A stretch of 64,000 nt of DNA, from assembly GCF_000711895.1 (NCBI RefSeq), contig NZ_JONO01000012.1:1-64000 (forward strand), written 5' to 3'. Within the stretch, counting starts at the first letter, position 1; every line of letters starts with the position of its first letter. Below are positions 1-7,581 of this stretch, piece after piece. Source of the stretch: Photorhabdus australis DSM 17609. Lineage in GTDB: Bacteria > Pseudomonadota > Gammaproteobacteria > Enterobacterales > Enterobacteriaceae. The notes beneath the pieces are model-generated. The model searched no databases. It worked only from the letters and a program-made list of their open reading frames with translations, and had not been told where the DNA came from. Both the position numbers and the translations under genes were made by a program.

Positions 1-758
1 CCATTACACTGAACCCATCCTTCTGGCGGTGTTTCAGTCGGCCAAGGAAGCGGCACACCAACCGGAATCAGCTTTTCCAATAAACCAAGGTTTTTCACAA
101 AAGCATTTTTGTCTGGGATATCTGCACCGTTTTGGTTTTTTGCCAATTTACTATTAGCATTATCATAAGCTGCTTTTACTGCTTTGGGTGTTGCCGCTGT
201 GGTTTCATCATTACTGTTAATTGCACTATTGAGTTTTGTAAAACCTTTCTCTGTCAACGTAGCATCTGGGTGATTGCGGCTCTTTTCATGTTTCAGAATA
301 GAACTATCTACATATTCACGCGTTGCCAGAACTATGGAAGGATCAATTTTCAGTGTTACTGAATCAGTATTGCTGACAATTAAGATCATTCTGACAGTTT
401 GTGTTCTACCCGAACCTTCCTGCAATTGTGGTTTATAGGTTTCCGGGCAATTTGCCACCGCAATCAAGTTACCTTCACTGTCAAACAGACCAATTTCACG
501 CATCCACCAACCTCCCTCACCTTCAGGGATAATCTGTTCGGCAATAATTTGGTTAGTGTTTACTGGGTCAACACTCAATGTATTAATTGCGGCCCGACGT
601 TTTTCATTGACTAGCTGTGTCTGATTAACATCGGGATCAGGTAATTTACCGCCACCATCACCAACAGCCATGTGAGTAATATCAACTTTCGTTCCCAAAG
701 CAGCAGCATTTGCCAACTTCGCTGCTCCCAGTTTGGTTAAAATTGCAAAGTATTTCAT
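1..758 (-). CDS. H: Phage tail fibre protein (P2 gpH-like), N-terminal part, runs off the window
   Basis: This is the 5' part of a tail-fibre gene on the minus strand. The ATG ends at 758 and overlaps the gpI stop by 4 nt; the frame stays open to base 1, so the 3' end lies outside. The first ~160 residues (MKYFAILTKLGAAKL..., then GGWWMREIGLFD) resemble the P2 gpH N-terminal domain that attaches to the baseplate. The later part (HPDATLTEKGFTKLNSA) is a typical fibre-shaft repeat. The frame crosses a gix-like recombination site at 75-100, encoding KNLGLLE, after which the variable receptor-binding end begins (LIPVGVPLPWP). It is the constant part of a fibre whose tip can be exchanged, and would determine target range of the particle. 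Coupled to V-W-J-I. Confidence 0.88.
   Translation of the reverse strand, partial: MKYFAILTKLGAAKLANAAALGTKVDITHMAVGDGGGKLPDPDVNQTQLVNEKRRAAINTLSVDPVNTNQIIAEQIIPEGEGGWWMREIGLFDSEGNLIAVANCPETYKPQLQEGSGRTQTVRMILIVSNTDSVTLKIDPSIVLATREYVDSSILKHEKSRNHPDATLTEKGFTKLNSAINSNDETTAATPKAVKAAYDNANSKLAKNQNGADIPDKNAFVKNLGLLEKLIPVGVPLPWPTETPPEGWVQCN
75..100 (-). other. gix/cix-like invertase crossover site A, inside the expressed fibre gene
   Basis: The minus strand carries a 26-bp site with core AAACCTTGGTTTA followed by TTGGAA. By eye it matches the remembered Gin (Mu) gix consensus at about 20 of 26 positions, with the same dyad around CC-TT-GG. It falls where the constant fibre N-terminus meets the variable C-terminus. 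Homology with site B extends into the following ~70 bp of fibre coding sequence, so sites A and B form a long inverted repeat. Confidence 0.8.
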
Positions 759-1375
759 GGTGAAACCCTCAATGTATCGGTATCGATCAAATGAATTGCA
801 GCCCCTAAAGGAGCATTATCGCTAGTTGTGATGACGTCAGGGAGATATTGGTAAACAGTGAGGTCATCTCCAGTATAACTCGTCGCAGCGCAATAAAATT
901 CGCCCTTAACATCCAGATTGATTGACAAACCTATCAGATGACGACTAACAGGCTTGGCATCAGAAATTAGCCGTTCCAGCTCTAAAAAAGTTTCTTCGGT
1001 AATGCCGTTTTCCTGCACCCCTATCGCTAATCGGAATGTGCCTGGTGTTTCGTTGTTCTCCCACCATTCTTTTATTTGAATGAGATAGCCTAGCGGTTCT
1101 ACCACACGACGGACGGCACCAATGGTTCCCTTATGTTTATGCAGAAACATCGAGTTTTTTATAACTTCCCGCTTAGTACTCACCGACCAGTTTTCATCCC
1201 AACGATCAACCGACCACGCCCATGCGAGATAGGGTAAAAACTCTGGAGGGCAAGTGTCAGGATTCCAGAGTTTACGGAGTCGTCGTACTTCTATGTTTTG
1301 CAGTTGCGAACATGCTTTAGCAGCAGCCAACTCCAAAACGGTAGAACCTGTTGGTAACAGGCGGTCATTCATCAT
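755..1375 (-). CDS. I: Baseplate/tail protein gpI
   Basis: A 206-residue protein of the P2 gpI tail-protein family (P2 gpI is about 176 residues). The N-terminal signature (LLPTGSTVLELAAAKA) and the central DTCPPEFLPYLAWAWSVDRW segment are characteristic. In P2-type contractile tails gpI is a baseplate wedge component adjacent to the fibre. It overlaps gpJ by 11 nt upstream and the fibre gene by 4 nt downstream, indicating translational coupling within V-W-J-I-H. Confidence 0.93.
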   Translation of the reverse strand: MMNDRLLPTGSTVLELAAAKACSQLQNIEVRRLRKLWNPDTCPPEFLPYLAWAWSVDRWDENWSVSTKREVIKNSMFLHKHKGTIGAVRRVVEPLGYLIQIKEWWENNETPGTFRLAIGVQENGITEETFLELERLISDAKPVSRHLIGLSINLDVKGEFYCAATSYTGDDLTVYQYLPDVITTSDNAPLGAAIHLIDTDTLRVSP

Positions 1376-2372
1376 AACCTCCCACTATTGGATCTGGCTT
1401 AGAGCAATCAGAAGTTTGAATTTTACTCAGCTCTAATTTTTTACCAGTGCAGTAAGGAGCTTGATCTTTACACAGAATTATATCCTTCGTCGGAGCTTTC
1501 AATTCCACCTGTTTCACCCCAGTTACATGCAGTGCGGCATAGATGGCGGATAACCGAATATCTTTCCCTAACTTATGTTGGTCTAGCACGTACTTATCCA
1601 TATTTTCTTGAGCTAATTTACGGATAGGCTCAGACTCAGGTGTCGGCTCAAGATAGAGCACAGCATCAATCTGATATTCTATTATTTTGGCTGGTTGCAC
1701 TTTTACCCGATCAGCAACCGGTCTGACATCTTCGTCATTAAGTGCTATAACCACTTTATCCAGTAAGTCTTGTGAAGGTATACCGTTATGTGTTTCATCT
1801 TCCTTATCGTCCTTATCTTTTTCCCATATCCATTTCTGTGACAAAATAGTGACGGTTACATTAGCCGGTGATGGACTGATGACAGAAACATCCGCAACAG
1901 TTTGATATTCACCTTTACCTTTTCCGTCACCTTTATTGACACTAATACCTTCATTAACTTTAAGGGCATGATATTCATATGCACCTATCGGCCCTGCAAC
2001 ACTTAGTCCTTCGAAGGCTCTCTGGATACGGTTACGGAAGGTGCTATCAGGCTCCATAACGGCCCGAGTCACGTTATAGTTCGCACCTAATTGGTCTAAA
2101 TCTCCATTGGTTGCATAGGCCAGCATCACTGCACGAGCCGCTTCATTTACCCGCTGACGCAATATCAATTCTCTGTAAGCATTTTCTTCCAGCAACTTAA
2201 CCAGAGGTTCGGATTCCAGCTCTAGTGTTCGAGTAATAGCATCTCGTTGTTCTTCAGGATAAAGAGATATTAATTTGGCTTTACGCTCAGCCAATAGTCT
2301 TTCATAATCCAGTGGCTCTACTACATCAGGTGGTGGCAGTTGGCTTAGATCTACCAAGTCAATAGTCGGCAT
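1365..2372 (-). CDS. J: Baseplate assembly protein gpJ
   Basis: A 335-residue protein of the P2 gpJ family, which forms the baseplate wedge. The N-terminus (IDLVDLSQLPPPDVVEPLDYE) and the segment with GANYNVTRAV are typical of the family. It is about 30 residues longer than P2 gpJ (302). The excess appears to be a charged, low-complexity stretch around residues 145-200, with KGDGKGKGEYQ and WEKDKDDKEDETHNG, that breaks the usual VSVISPSPANVTVTILS strand region. That is probably a surface loop. It starts 4 nt after gpW and overlaps gpI. Confidence 0.92.
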   Translation of the reverse strand: MPTIDLVDLSQLPPPDVVEPLDYERLLAERKAKLISLYPEEQRDAITRTLELESEPLVKLLEENAYRELILRQRVNEAARAVMLAYATNGDLDQLGANYNVTRAVMEPDSTFRNRIQRAFEGLSVAGPIGAYEYHALKVNEGISVNKGDGKGKGEYQTVADVSVISPSPANVTVTILSQKWIWEKDKDDKEDETHNGIPSQDLLDKVVIALNDEDVRPVADRVKVQPAKIIEYQIDAVLYLEPTPESEPIRKLAQENMDKYVLDQHKLGKDIRLSAIYAALHVTGVKQVELKAPTKDIILCKDQAPYCTGKKLELSKIQTSDCSKPDPIVGGYDE

Positions 2373-2376
2373 TGTT

Positions 2377-2718
2377 TTACCTCACAGGGATGGATAGAGA
2401 AAACACCCCGGGAGACAGCTGATAATGACCGGATATATCTATTGTCATTTTGCCGTCTTGTTGGGTATTTATGGTGATAGCTGTCAGATTAATTCGTGGT
2501 TCCCAGCGGCTGATAGCTGTATAACTGGCAGCCATAACTTGCAGACGTAGAGCCGCGTTTTGTGGCCAGTCAATTAATTCGGGTAGCAGAGAACCATAAG
2601 TGCGACGTTCTAAACGGCTACCTACGGGGGTTAGTAAGATATCGCTGACAGACTGGCGTACATGTTCCAAATCTGTCAGGCTACGACCGGTTTGCCGGTT
2701 CATTCCAAGATACATCAT
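2377..2718 (-). CDS. W: Baseplate assembly protein gpW (gp25-like)
   Basis: A 113-residue protein with the gp25/gpW lysozyme-like fold signature (MNRQTGRSLTDLEHVRQSV, then ILLTPVGSRLERRTYGS). This family builds the inner baseplate of P2-type tails and related contractile injection systems. Its first base is the last base of the gpV stop, so V and W are coupled. The likely start is one of the adjacent ATG codons at 2718 or 2715. Confidence 0.94.
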   Translation of the reverse strand: MMYLGMNRQTGRSLTDLEHVRQSVSDILLTPVGSRLERRTYGSLLPELIDWPQNAALRLQVMAASYTAISRWEPRINLTAITINTQQDGKMTIDISGHYQLSPGVFSLSIPVR

Positions 2719-3521
2719 TATACTGGACCTCCTGTTGTCGCACCGCCTGCCATGACGCCGGAGTGTTGGTGAGAATGTAAGGTCACACCATTAGAACTGA
2801 GTTTTCCGCCTGTGTTTTCAACATCACCTTCTAGTTTGGTTTTTGCTTTTACAGTAAGCTCTGGTGTTTTCAGTTCAATGCTTTTGGCCACCTCAGCAGC
2901 GACTGTCAGTGCTTTCATATCAATTTGCAGTGTTTTCGTTTCGACTTTGTTGACTGATGTCAGTTCGATTGCGTTGATAGCCTCCAATTTGATTGAGTCG
3001 AGTGCCTTGAGTGAGATACTCGTTGCTTCAAGTGTTATAGAACTTGCAGCCTGCACCTTAGCAGTCTTAATACCTATTACGTTTAAGGCGCCGAATTTCG
3101 GCTCATACTCCATTACAGCCCCATCGGGGAAAGCAATATGAACAGCTTGTTCAGAACGAGGCGGTGATGCCAGAGATTGATCAGAATAAATGGCCGGTAA
3201 TCCACCATCAGGAAAATCAATATGGTCAGTTTCTGTAGGGAGAGTCGATGGCTCTGGAAATTGATTAGAATAAACAGCCGGTAATACAAAGGATGTGGTC
3301 AATTCACCGCCAACAGATAATAGCAAAACTTGCTCACCACGGCTGGGAGCCCACCAAGTACGGGAATTACCCGCTCGCATTGTCAACCAAGGTCTCCAGT
3401 CAGTTTCGAGATTACCTGTCGCAATTCGACACATTCCTCGCTGAGTATCTACCTCGGTAACAACACCAGTTCTGATCAGGTTACGTAATAAGCGCAGAAG
3501 CTCTGTTAGTTGTGTATCCAT
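2718..3521 (-). CDS. V: Baseplate central spike gpV
   Basis: A 267-residue membrane-piercing spike. The N-terminal OB-fold (residues 1-80) is followed by a beta-helix-like region rich in alternating hydrophobic residues (residues ~140-230). The tip sequence LHSHQHSGVMAGG near residue 248 holds the HxH iron-binding motif known for P2-type spikes. It is some 55 residues longer than P2 gpV (211). Part of the extra length is a 27-28 residue tandem duplication: residues 80-106 and 108-134 both start LPAxYSxQ and end HIxFPDG. First gene of the V-W-J-I-H unit, with an Ogr-type site 85 nt upstream. Confidence 0.92.
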   Translation of the reverse strand: MDTQLTELLRLLRNLIRTGVVTEVDTQRGMCRIATGNLETDWRPWLTMRAGNSRTWWAPSRGEQVLLLSVGGELTTSFVLPAVYSNQFPEPSTLPTETDHIDFPDGGLPAIYSDQSLASPPRSEQAVHIAFPDGAVMEYEPKFGALNVIGIKTAKVQAASSITLEATSISLKALDSIKLEAINAIELTSVNKVETKTLQIDMKALTVAAEVAKSIELKTPELTVKAKTKLEGDVENTGGKLSSNGVTLHSHQHSGVMAGGATTGGPV

Positions 3522-3605
3522 ATTCGGAAAAATGCCATGTTAGGTAGTTATGGGTTTATGTTTGGAAGAATGACATTAAAGGTAGCGATAGACATTAAAG
3601 GCGAA

Positions 3606-3625
3606 TTGTAGGAAAGGTCAGACAA
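3606..3625 (-). promoter_or_regulatory. Ogr/Delta-type activator site upstream of V
   Basis: A perfect TTGT-N12-ACAA dyad. The P2/satellite late activators Ogr and Delta bind TGT-N12-ACA about 55 bp upstream of late promoters. It lies 85-104 nt before the V start, and an ogr gene is present at 15195-15416. Confidence 0.7.
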
Positions 3626-3661
3626 ATTTCTTAGAAAAATAAAACTATAACAATATGAATT

Positions 3662-3694
3662 AAAAAGCCTTTCCCTTAGAGAGAAAGGCTTTTT
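3662..3694 (-). terminator. Rho-independent terminator between X and V
   Basis: A perfect 12-bp stem (AAAAAGCCTTTC paired with GAAAGGCTTTTT) with A/T runs on both sides, so it can act in both directions. It would end the X transcript before the separately promoted V operon. Confidence 0.85.
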
Positions 3695-3848
3695 AATAAT
3701 CTGTAGATAGTTTTCTTGTCAACACTTAACGCAATAATCTAAGGAATTCTAATGTTGTACTGTCTAATCGTATGCTGGATATAAGATACTACAGGTAAGT
3801 TGTACAGATAATTCCTGCTCGAATGTCGAAAACAAGCAATTACACAAT

Positions 3849-3975
3849 TTAAATTACAGTCTCGTAGATTAAGCCATACTTTTGGCAACGCTGGTAAAAA
3901 TAGAGTGATAACCCTTTGAAAAAAATCAAACTAACACCACCATTAATGGTATGGCTGTCTTCACGTCCATTCGTT
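3849..3975 (-). pseudogene. Possible GH19-type endolysin remnant
   Basis: Directly after X, where P2-like clusters keep their lysis genes, one minus-strand frame reads SHTINGGVS and then KGLSLYFYQRCQKYG before a stop at 3849-3851. The pattern TINGG...FYQRCQ resembles the C-terminus of GH19/chitinase-type phage endolysins (INGG..GL..R..FYQR). No start codon or catalytic part is present. The rest of 3522-3979 holds only the Ogr site, the terminator and AT-rich sequence. Assignment is tentative and from memory of the family. Confidence 0.3.
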
Positions 3976-3979
3976 ACCT

Positions 3980-4222
3980 TTAATCCCAGAGTTGCAGAAT
4001 AGGTTTTGTTGCAGTTGGCATAATTTCAGGCATTTCAACTTCAGTGCCATGTGGCAGGATTACGCTATATTCAGATTCGGACAATTCCGGAAATTTTTTA
4101 AATATCAATTCAACCAATCCTGGATTAGCTTCTAAAACACGTTCAGTCATACCCTGAGTTCGGCCATAGTGGCGCCAGCACAAGGCATCAACAGTATCAT
4201 TTTGCTGTGCAATTATTTTCAT
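3980..4222 (-). CDS. X: Tail protein X (LysM-like)
   Basis: An 80-residue member of the P2 gpX family, a small LysM-like tail protein thought to contact the baseplate or tail tube and peptidoglycan. MKIIAQQNDTVDALCWRHYG followed by VLEANPGL and VILPHGTEVEMPE is the family pattern. It stands as its own transcription unit: an Ogr-type dyad lies 83 nt upstream, and a terminator lies between it and V. In P2, gpX is followed by holin and endolysin; here only a possible endolysin remnant follows. Confidence 0.92.
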   Translation of the reverse strand: MKIIAQQNDTVDALCWRHYGRTQGMTERVLEANPGLVELIFKKFPELSESEYSVILPHGTEVEMPEIMPTATKPILQLWD

Positions 4223-4304
4223 TAAGTACTCTCTATTACAAGAAATATTGTTAAATTAGAGTACCATGGTGTGCTAATAAAAGAGGGAAAACAATGAAAC
4301 AACA

Positions 4305-4324
4305 TTGTTAGAGCCATAGTACAA
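4305..4324 (-). promoter_or_regulatory. Ogr/Delta-type activator site upstream of X
   Basis: A perfect TTGT-N12-ACAA dyad, 83-102 nt before the X start, identical in form and distance to the one before V (85 nt). Confidence 0.68.
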
Positions 4325-4443
4325 ATGAAAAGCAAGAAGCCACTTTTCAGTGGCTAATTTTTCAATGCAATCATAACCAACTTAGAAACCATAGATTATT
4401 TATCATACAAAAATCCCACGTGCGTACTGTTTATTTGTCGCAT

Positions 4444-4608
4444 TTATTCTTCACGTGTTTCGTGATAATTAATGAGTTGTTTCGTAAGTGGAGTTGATAA
4501 TTCTGCAATCCAAGTCAAAGCTAGCTCTTTATCCTCAACATGATTACATTCACAGCTTGTTGCCATTCTGGCAATAAAATTAATACGTTGCGCTATTACT
4601 GATTCCAT
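4444..4608 (-). CDS. Small SOS-controlled protein, candidate antirepressor
   Basis: A 54-residue ORF beginning MESVIAQRINFIARM. It contains CECNH and ends in an acidic tail (HETREE). I do not recognise the family. A longer reading to 4668 would start inside the LexA box and is unlikely; in-frame TTG/GTG codons just after a GGGGG stretch near 4629 are alternative starts. The function is suggested only by context. A perfect LexA box sits ~40 nt upstream, and a CI-type repressor is divergent on the other side. This recalls the position and control of the Tum antirepressor in phage 186, although no sequence similarity to Tum is claimed. Confidence 0.55.
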   Translation of the reverse strand: MESVIAQRINFIARMATSCECNHVEDKELALTWIAELSTPLTKQLINYHETREE

Positions 4609-4647
4609 AAGAAAGTCCACTGACAAACTTACCCCCGTATAACATAA

Positions 4648-4663
4648 CTGTATATAAGGACAG
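4648..4663 (-). promoter_or_regulatory. LexA box (SOS operator)
   Basis: The sequence CTGTATATAAGGACAG matches the CTGT-N8-ACAG consensus exactly and is flanked by A/T bases as in strong boxes. It lies 40-55 nt upstream of the small minus-strand ORF at 4444-4608 and overlaps AT-rich sequence that could hold its -10 (TTATAC). Confidence 0.85.
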
Positions 4664-4668
4664 TACAC

Positions 4669-5004
4669 GTTGATTAGACAAAATTAAAGGGATTTTTTAT
4701 CTTTTTTAAGAACTATATTTGATAGTGTTAATATATTAATTATTGTTTTTATTGAAATAATTAATGATTAAAAAGGTTTCTTTCCTATCACAATTCGTTG
4801 TAATTAATAAGTTTTTTTTATTTTATTGCTTAGAAGATTTTTTCTCTTTATTTAGATTGTATAGTTTCACAAAGTATATAGATTGAAATTTAGATGCCTA
4901 TGATGCAATATCCTTCATTGGATCTAATAAATTTATTTGGAATCACAATAGCTCTTAATTAGAGAGCTTTGTAGAGATGGCAAACTCACGAAACTATACT
5001 TTTG
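4669..5004. other. AT-rich regulatory gap between the SOS ORF and the repressor
   Basis: A ~335-bp divergent intergenic region, very AT-rich, with no supported gene. It should contain the repressor promoter and CI operators, but I could not pick out a convincing repeated operator by eye. Confidence 0.5.
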
Positions 5005-5622
5005 ATGAAAAAAAATGTAACTGAGATAAAAATGGGTGCAGATAGTGGAGGAAAACAAGCTATCGAACGCCTTGTTAGTGCATATGGGTTTAAATCACGT
5101 CAGGCACTAAGCGACCATTTAGGTGTGTCCAAAAGCACAATGGCAAACCGGTATTTAAGAGATAGCTTTCCCGCAGATTGGGTTATTCAATGCAACCTTG
5201 AAACCAATGCTTCATTGTTATGGTTAAGCACAGGACAAGGAGACATGTTTCCTGATGGAGAAAAGAAAAAGGAATCATTAGAAAGCATTATCACTCCGAC
5301 AATACAACGGGTTAAATTGGTTGGTGGAAAGTTGAACTCTGACAACCCTGTGACTTTAGATAATCAACTTATTGCCAGAGAAATAAAAAAACCTCTTATT
5401 GTAGATAACAATAACACTTGGTATTTGCTAGATACAGCAGAACCTGATATTCAGGATGGTTTATGGTTAATTGATATTGAAGGGATGCATAGCATTAAAA
5501 AGATCACAAAAATTCCGGTCGGTAAAATTAGGGTATGTGATAATGATGTGGCCTTTGATTGTGCAATTGATGAAATTAACTTCATTGGTCGAATTTACCT
5601 GATGATTTCTAAGTACCGATAA
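5005..5622 (+). CDS. CI-type phage repressor
   Basis: A ~205-residue repressor. Residues ~15-80 (GGKQAIERLVSAYGFKSRQA, then LGVSKSTMANRYLRDSFP and LLWLSTGQGDMF) match the helix-turn-helix domain of the 186/P2-type CI family. The C-terminal half resembles the S24-like oligomerisation fold (GLWLIDIEGMHSIKKI), without an obvious Ser-Lys self-cleavage pair. Like 186 CI it would then need an antirepressor rather than RecA-driven cleavage. The start is uncertain: ATG at 5005 has no clear ribosome site, and ATG at 5032 (MGADSGG) fits the family length better. It is divergent from the LexA-boxed ORF and probably silences the tail genes. Confidence 0.8.
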   Translation: MKKNVTEIKMGADSGGKQAIERLVSAYGFKSRQALSDHLGVSKSTMANRYLRDSFPADWVIQCNLETNASLLWLSTGQGDMFPDGEKKKESLESIITPTIQRVKLVGGKLNSDNPVTLDNQLIAREIKKPLIVDNNNTWYLLDTAEPDIQDGLWLIDIEGMHSIKKITKIPVGKIRVCDNDVAFDCAIDEINFIGRIYLMISKYR

Positions 5623-5722
5623 TTTTTTCTATTGTTGATAAATTAATTTTTTCAGATGTGTAAATCCATGCTTGATGGCAATCTGTTATCTAAGTAAACG
5701 TTAGTTAGCTGAACCTAAAATA

Positions 5723-6295
5723 TTAAGTTGATCGGTAATCTGTTTTATTTACAGGAAAATATTTATATATCGTGGATAACGATGTGTTGTAGATCAATGA
5801 TAATTGTTTCCGCGAGTGGCCTTTAGCCAGCAATCTTGCGGCTTGTTGCTGTTCAGCAAATGAGAATGATACAGGTCTGCCACCTATTCTTCCCTGAGCA
5901 CGAGCAGCTATTAATCCTGCATTTGTCCTTTCAACTATCAATTCTCGTTCCATCTCAGCCAGTGCACTCATAACATGAAAGAAAAATCGTCCCATAGAGG
6001 TGCTGGTATCAATACTATCAGTCAGGCTTTGAAAATGAACACCACGTTCACTTAAATCAGAAATTAAAGTAACCATATTTTTTACGCTACGTCCCAGTCT
6101 ATCTAGTTTCCAAACAACTAAAGTATCTCCTTTTTTAAGCTGCTTTAAAGCTCGTTTTAAACCTGGTCTATTGGCTGTTTTTCCACTGATTTTATCCTCA
6201 AAGATCCGCTCACAATTTATACTTATAAGAGCGTTTCGCTGTAAATCACTGTTTTGGTCATTTGTTGACACCCTGATATAGCCAATCTTTGCCAT
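5723..6295 (-). CDS. DNA invertase (Hin/Gin family serine recombinase)
   Basis: A 190-residue serine recombinase of typical invertase length. The N-terminus (MAKIGYIRVSTNDQNSDLQR) has the catalytic serine at residue 10 and R8. The LDRLGRSVKNM segment carries further active-site arginines. The E-helix region (FFHVMSALAEMERELI) and a C-terminal helix-turn-helix (KQLSLIYNTSLSTIYKYF) complete the domain order. Its start is 63 nt from crossover site B, the usual layout for gin/cin-type genes. It would invert DNA between oppositely oriented gix-like sites, with Fis and an enhancer, to switch fibre ends. Confidence 0.93.
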   Translation of the reverse strand: MAKIGYIRVSTNDQNSDLQRNALISINCERIFEDKISGKTANRPGLKRALKQLKKGDTLVVWKLDRLGRSVKNMVTLISDLSERGVHFQSLTDSIDTSTSMGRFFFHVMSALAEMERELIVERTNAGLIAARAQGRIGGRPVSFSFAEQQQAARLLAKGHSRKQLSLIYNTSLSTIYKYFPVNKTDYRST

Positions 6296-6357
6296 GTTTG
6301 ATCCTGTTTAATACCAATATGAGACTATTATTGTAGAAATTATCACGGATTAGAGAA

Positions 6358-6383
6358 TTTTAAAAAACCTTGGTTTGGTGGAA
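6358..6383 (+). other. gix/cix-like invertase crossover site B, at a silent fibre end
   Basis: Plus-strand site with core AAACCTTGGTTT, inverted relative to sites A and C. The reading frame through it encodes KNLGLVEK, matching KNLGLLEK at site A, so recombination with A would fuse fibre domains in frame. Confidence 0.8.
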
Positions 6384-6872
6384 AAGCTAATCCCGGTTGG
6401 TGTGCCACTTCCTTGGCCGACTGAGATACCCCCAAAAGGATGGCTAAAATGTAACGGTGCTGCTTTTGATAAGTCTCTATATCCAAAATTAGCTGAGATT
6501 TACCCTGGTGGTAATTTACCGGATTTACGAGGGGAATTTATCCGCGGCTGGGATGATGGAAGAAAAGTCGATAATAATCGAACTATATTGTCTCAGCAAC
6601 AAGCAACAATTATCAGAACAGCCATGGTAGATTATAATAATGATGACACTATCGATGCTAATGCAATTATTGGTCTTGCGTTTGGTAATGAAGATTCTAT
6701 TAGAGAAGTTATAGCTAATGAACTTAAACAACCTGATGGTTCTAATATGCCTAGTCATTTTTATGACAATGGCTTATCATCGAAAGTAATAACAAATATT
6801 ATCCGTCCCAGATTCGCAATAACTATTCGTCCACGTAATATTGCATTTAATTATATCGTAATGGCAGCATGA
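6375..6872 (+). CDS. Silent tail-fibre C-terminal cassette (tail-collar type)
   Basis: About 165 codons of fibre C-terminus with no proper start: the first in-frame initiation-like codon is a TTG inside crossover site B, and the frame runs open through the site. VEKLIPVGVPLPWPTEIPP is nearly identical to the fibre sequence at the left window edge. PDLRGEFIRGWDDGR is the phage tail-collar signature, and IRPRNIAFNYIVMAA a typical fibre end. It is an unexpressed alternative tip, awaiting joining to the constant part by inversion. No chaperone gene follows before the terminator at 7004-7036. Confidence 0.83.
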   Translation: MVEKLIPVGVPLPWPTEIPPKGWLKCNGAAFDKSLYPKLAEIYPGGNLPDLRGEFIRGWDDGRKVDNNRTILSQQQATIIRTAMVDYNNDDTIDANAIIGLAFGNEDSIREVIANELKQPDGSNMPSHFYDNGLSSKVITNIIRPRFAITIRPRNIAFNYIVMAA

Positions 6873-7003
6873 TGATAGTGAAATATATCTTAAACTACGA
6901 ATTAATCATGTTAAATAAAGCCATAACAGTCAATAAATATCGATATTTTTAAATATATCATAATGTTGATTGTATCTAAAAATAAAATTATAATAAAGTT
7001 ATT

Positions 7004-7036
7004 AAGACCGGAAAATTTTCTATTTCCGGTCTTTTT
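7004..7036. terminator. Bidirectional terminator between convergent fibre cassettes
   Basis: An 11-bp perfect stem, AAGACCGGAAA with TTTCCGGTCTT, with A and T runs on either side. It sits between the convergent cassettes and would end transcription of whichever is active. Confidence 0.8.
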
Positions 7037-7039
7037 CAG

Positions 7040-7576
7040 TTATGATAATGGCTGAATTGGCCAGACAATTTCTGGTGCTGTCGAAATGTCAATTCGATTA
7101 AGCATTATTCGGTATTTTTTCCATTCCAATAGAGTATTCTTTTCTTCTTCAGAAGCTACATTTAAATCAATGGCATCTTGTAATGGAACTGTAATATTAT
7201 TAGCTTTAACTAGCAACTGAATTCTATCATATTCTGCTTTCTTAGTTAATTCTTCTTTAGTTGCAACATAAGGAAATATTTTCTTACCATCAAATACCCA
7301 TTTTTCATTGGTGTTTTCGTCAAACTCTTTAGGTACATCATTCTTATTAATTTCTGCAACAGAAAAACCAAGAGGTGCAAATTTAGATACATCAGTCGTT
7401 ATTGCACGAATGAGACCATTAGCATCATACATAATCTTTAGTGTTTCCGTTGAGAATCGATTTTGAGATGTATACCAATCATTACCTTGCTTATCCTGAA
7501 GATAAAGTACAAACTGCACAGGGTCTTCACTGTCAGGTATATATTGCTCAAATGGGCCAAGATTTACCAAATTCAT
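7040..7576 (-). CDS. Tail fibre assembly chaperone (Tfa / P2 gpG-like)
   Basis: A ~178-residue member of the tail-fibre-assembly family, which helps trimerisation of the preceding fibre tip. The start MNLVNLGPFEQYIPDSEDP is chosen because AGGA lies 8-9 nt upstream and it follows the fibre stop by 5 nt. The C-terminal part (EYDRIQLLVKANNITVPLQD, then EWKKYRIMLNRID) is the conserved Tfa signature. It is paired with the fibre cassette at 7582-8586 and is probably expressed only when that cassette is switched on. Confidence 0.9.
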   Translation of the reverse strand: MNLVNLGPFEQYIPDSEDPVQFVLYLQDKQGNDWYTSQNRFSTETLKIMYDANGLIRAITTDVSKFAPLGFSVAEINKNDVPKEFDENTNEKWVFDGKKIFPYVATKEELTKKAEYDRIQLLVKANNITVPLQDAIDLNVASEEEKNTLLEWKKYRIMLNRIDISTAPEIVWPIQPLS

Positions 7577-7581
7577 TATTT

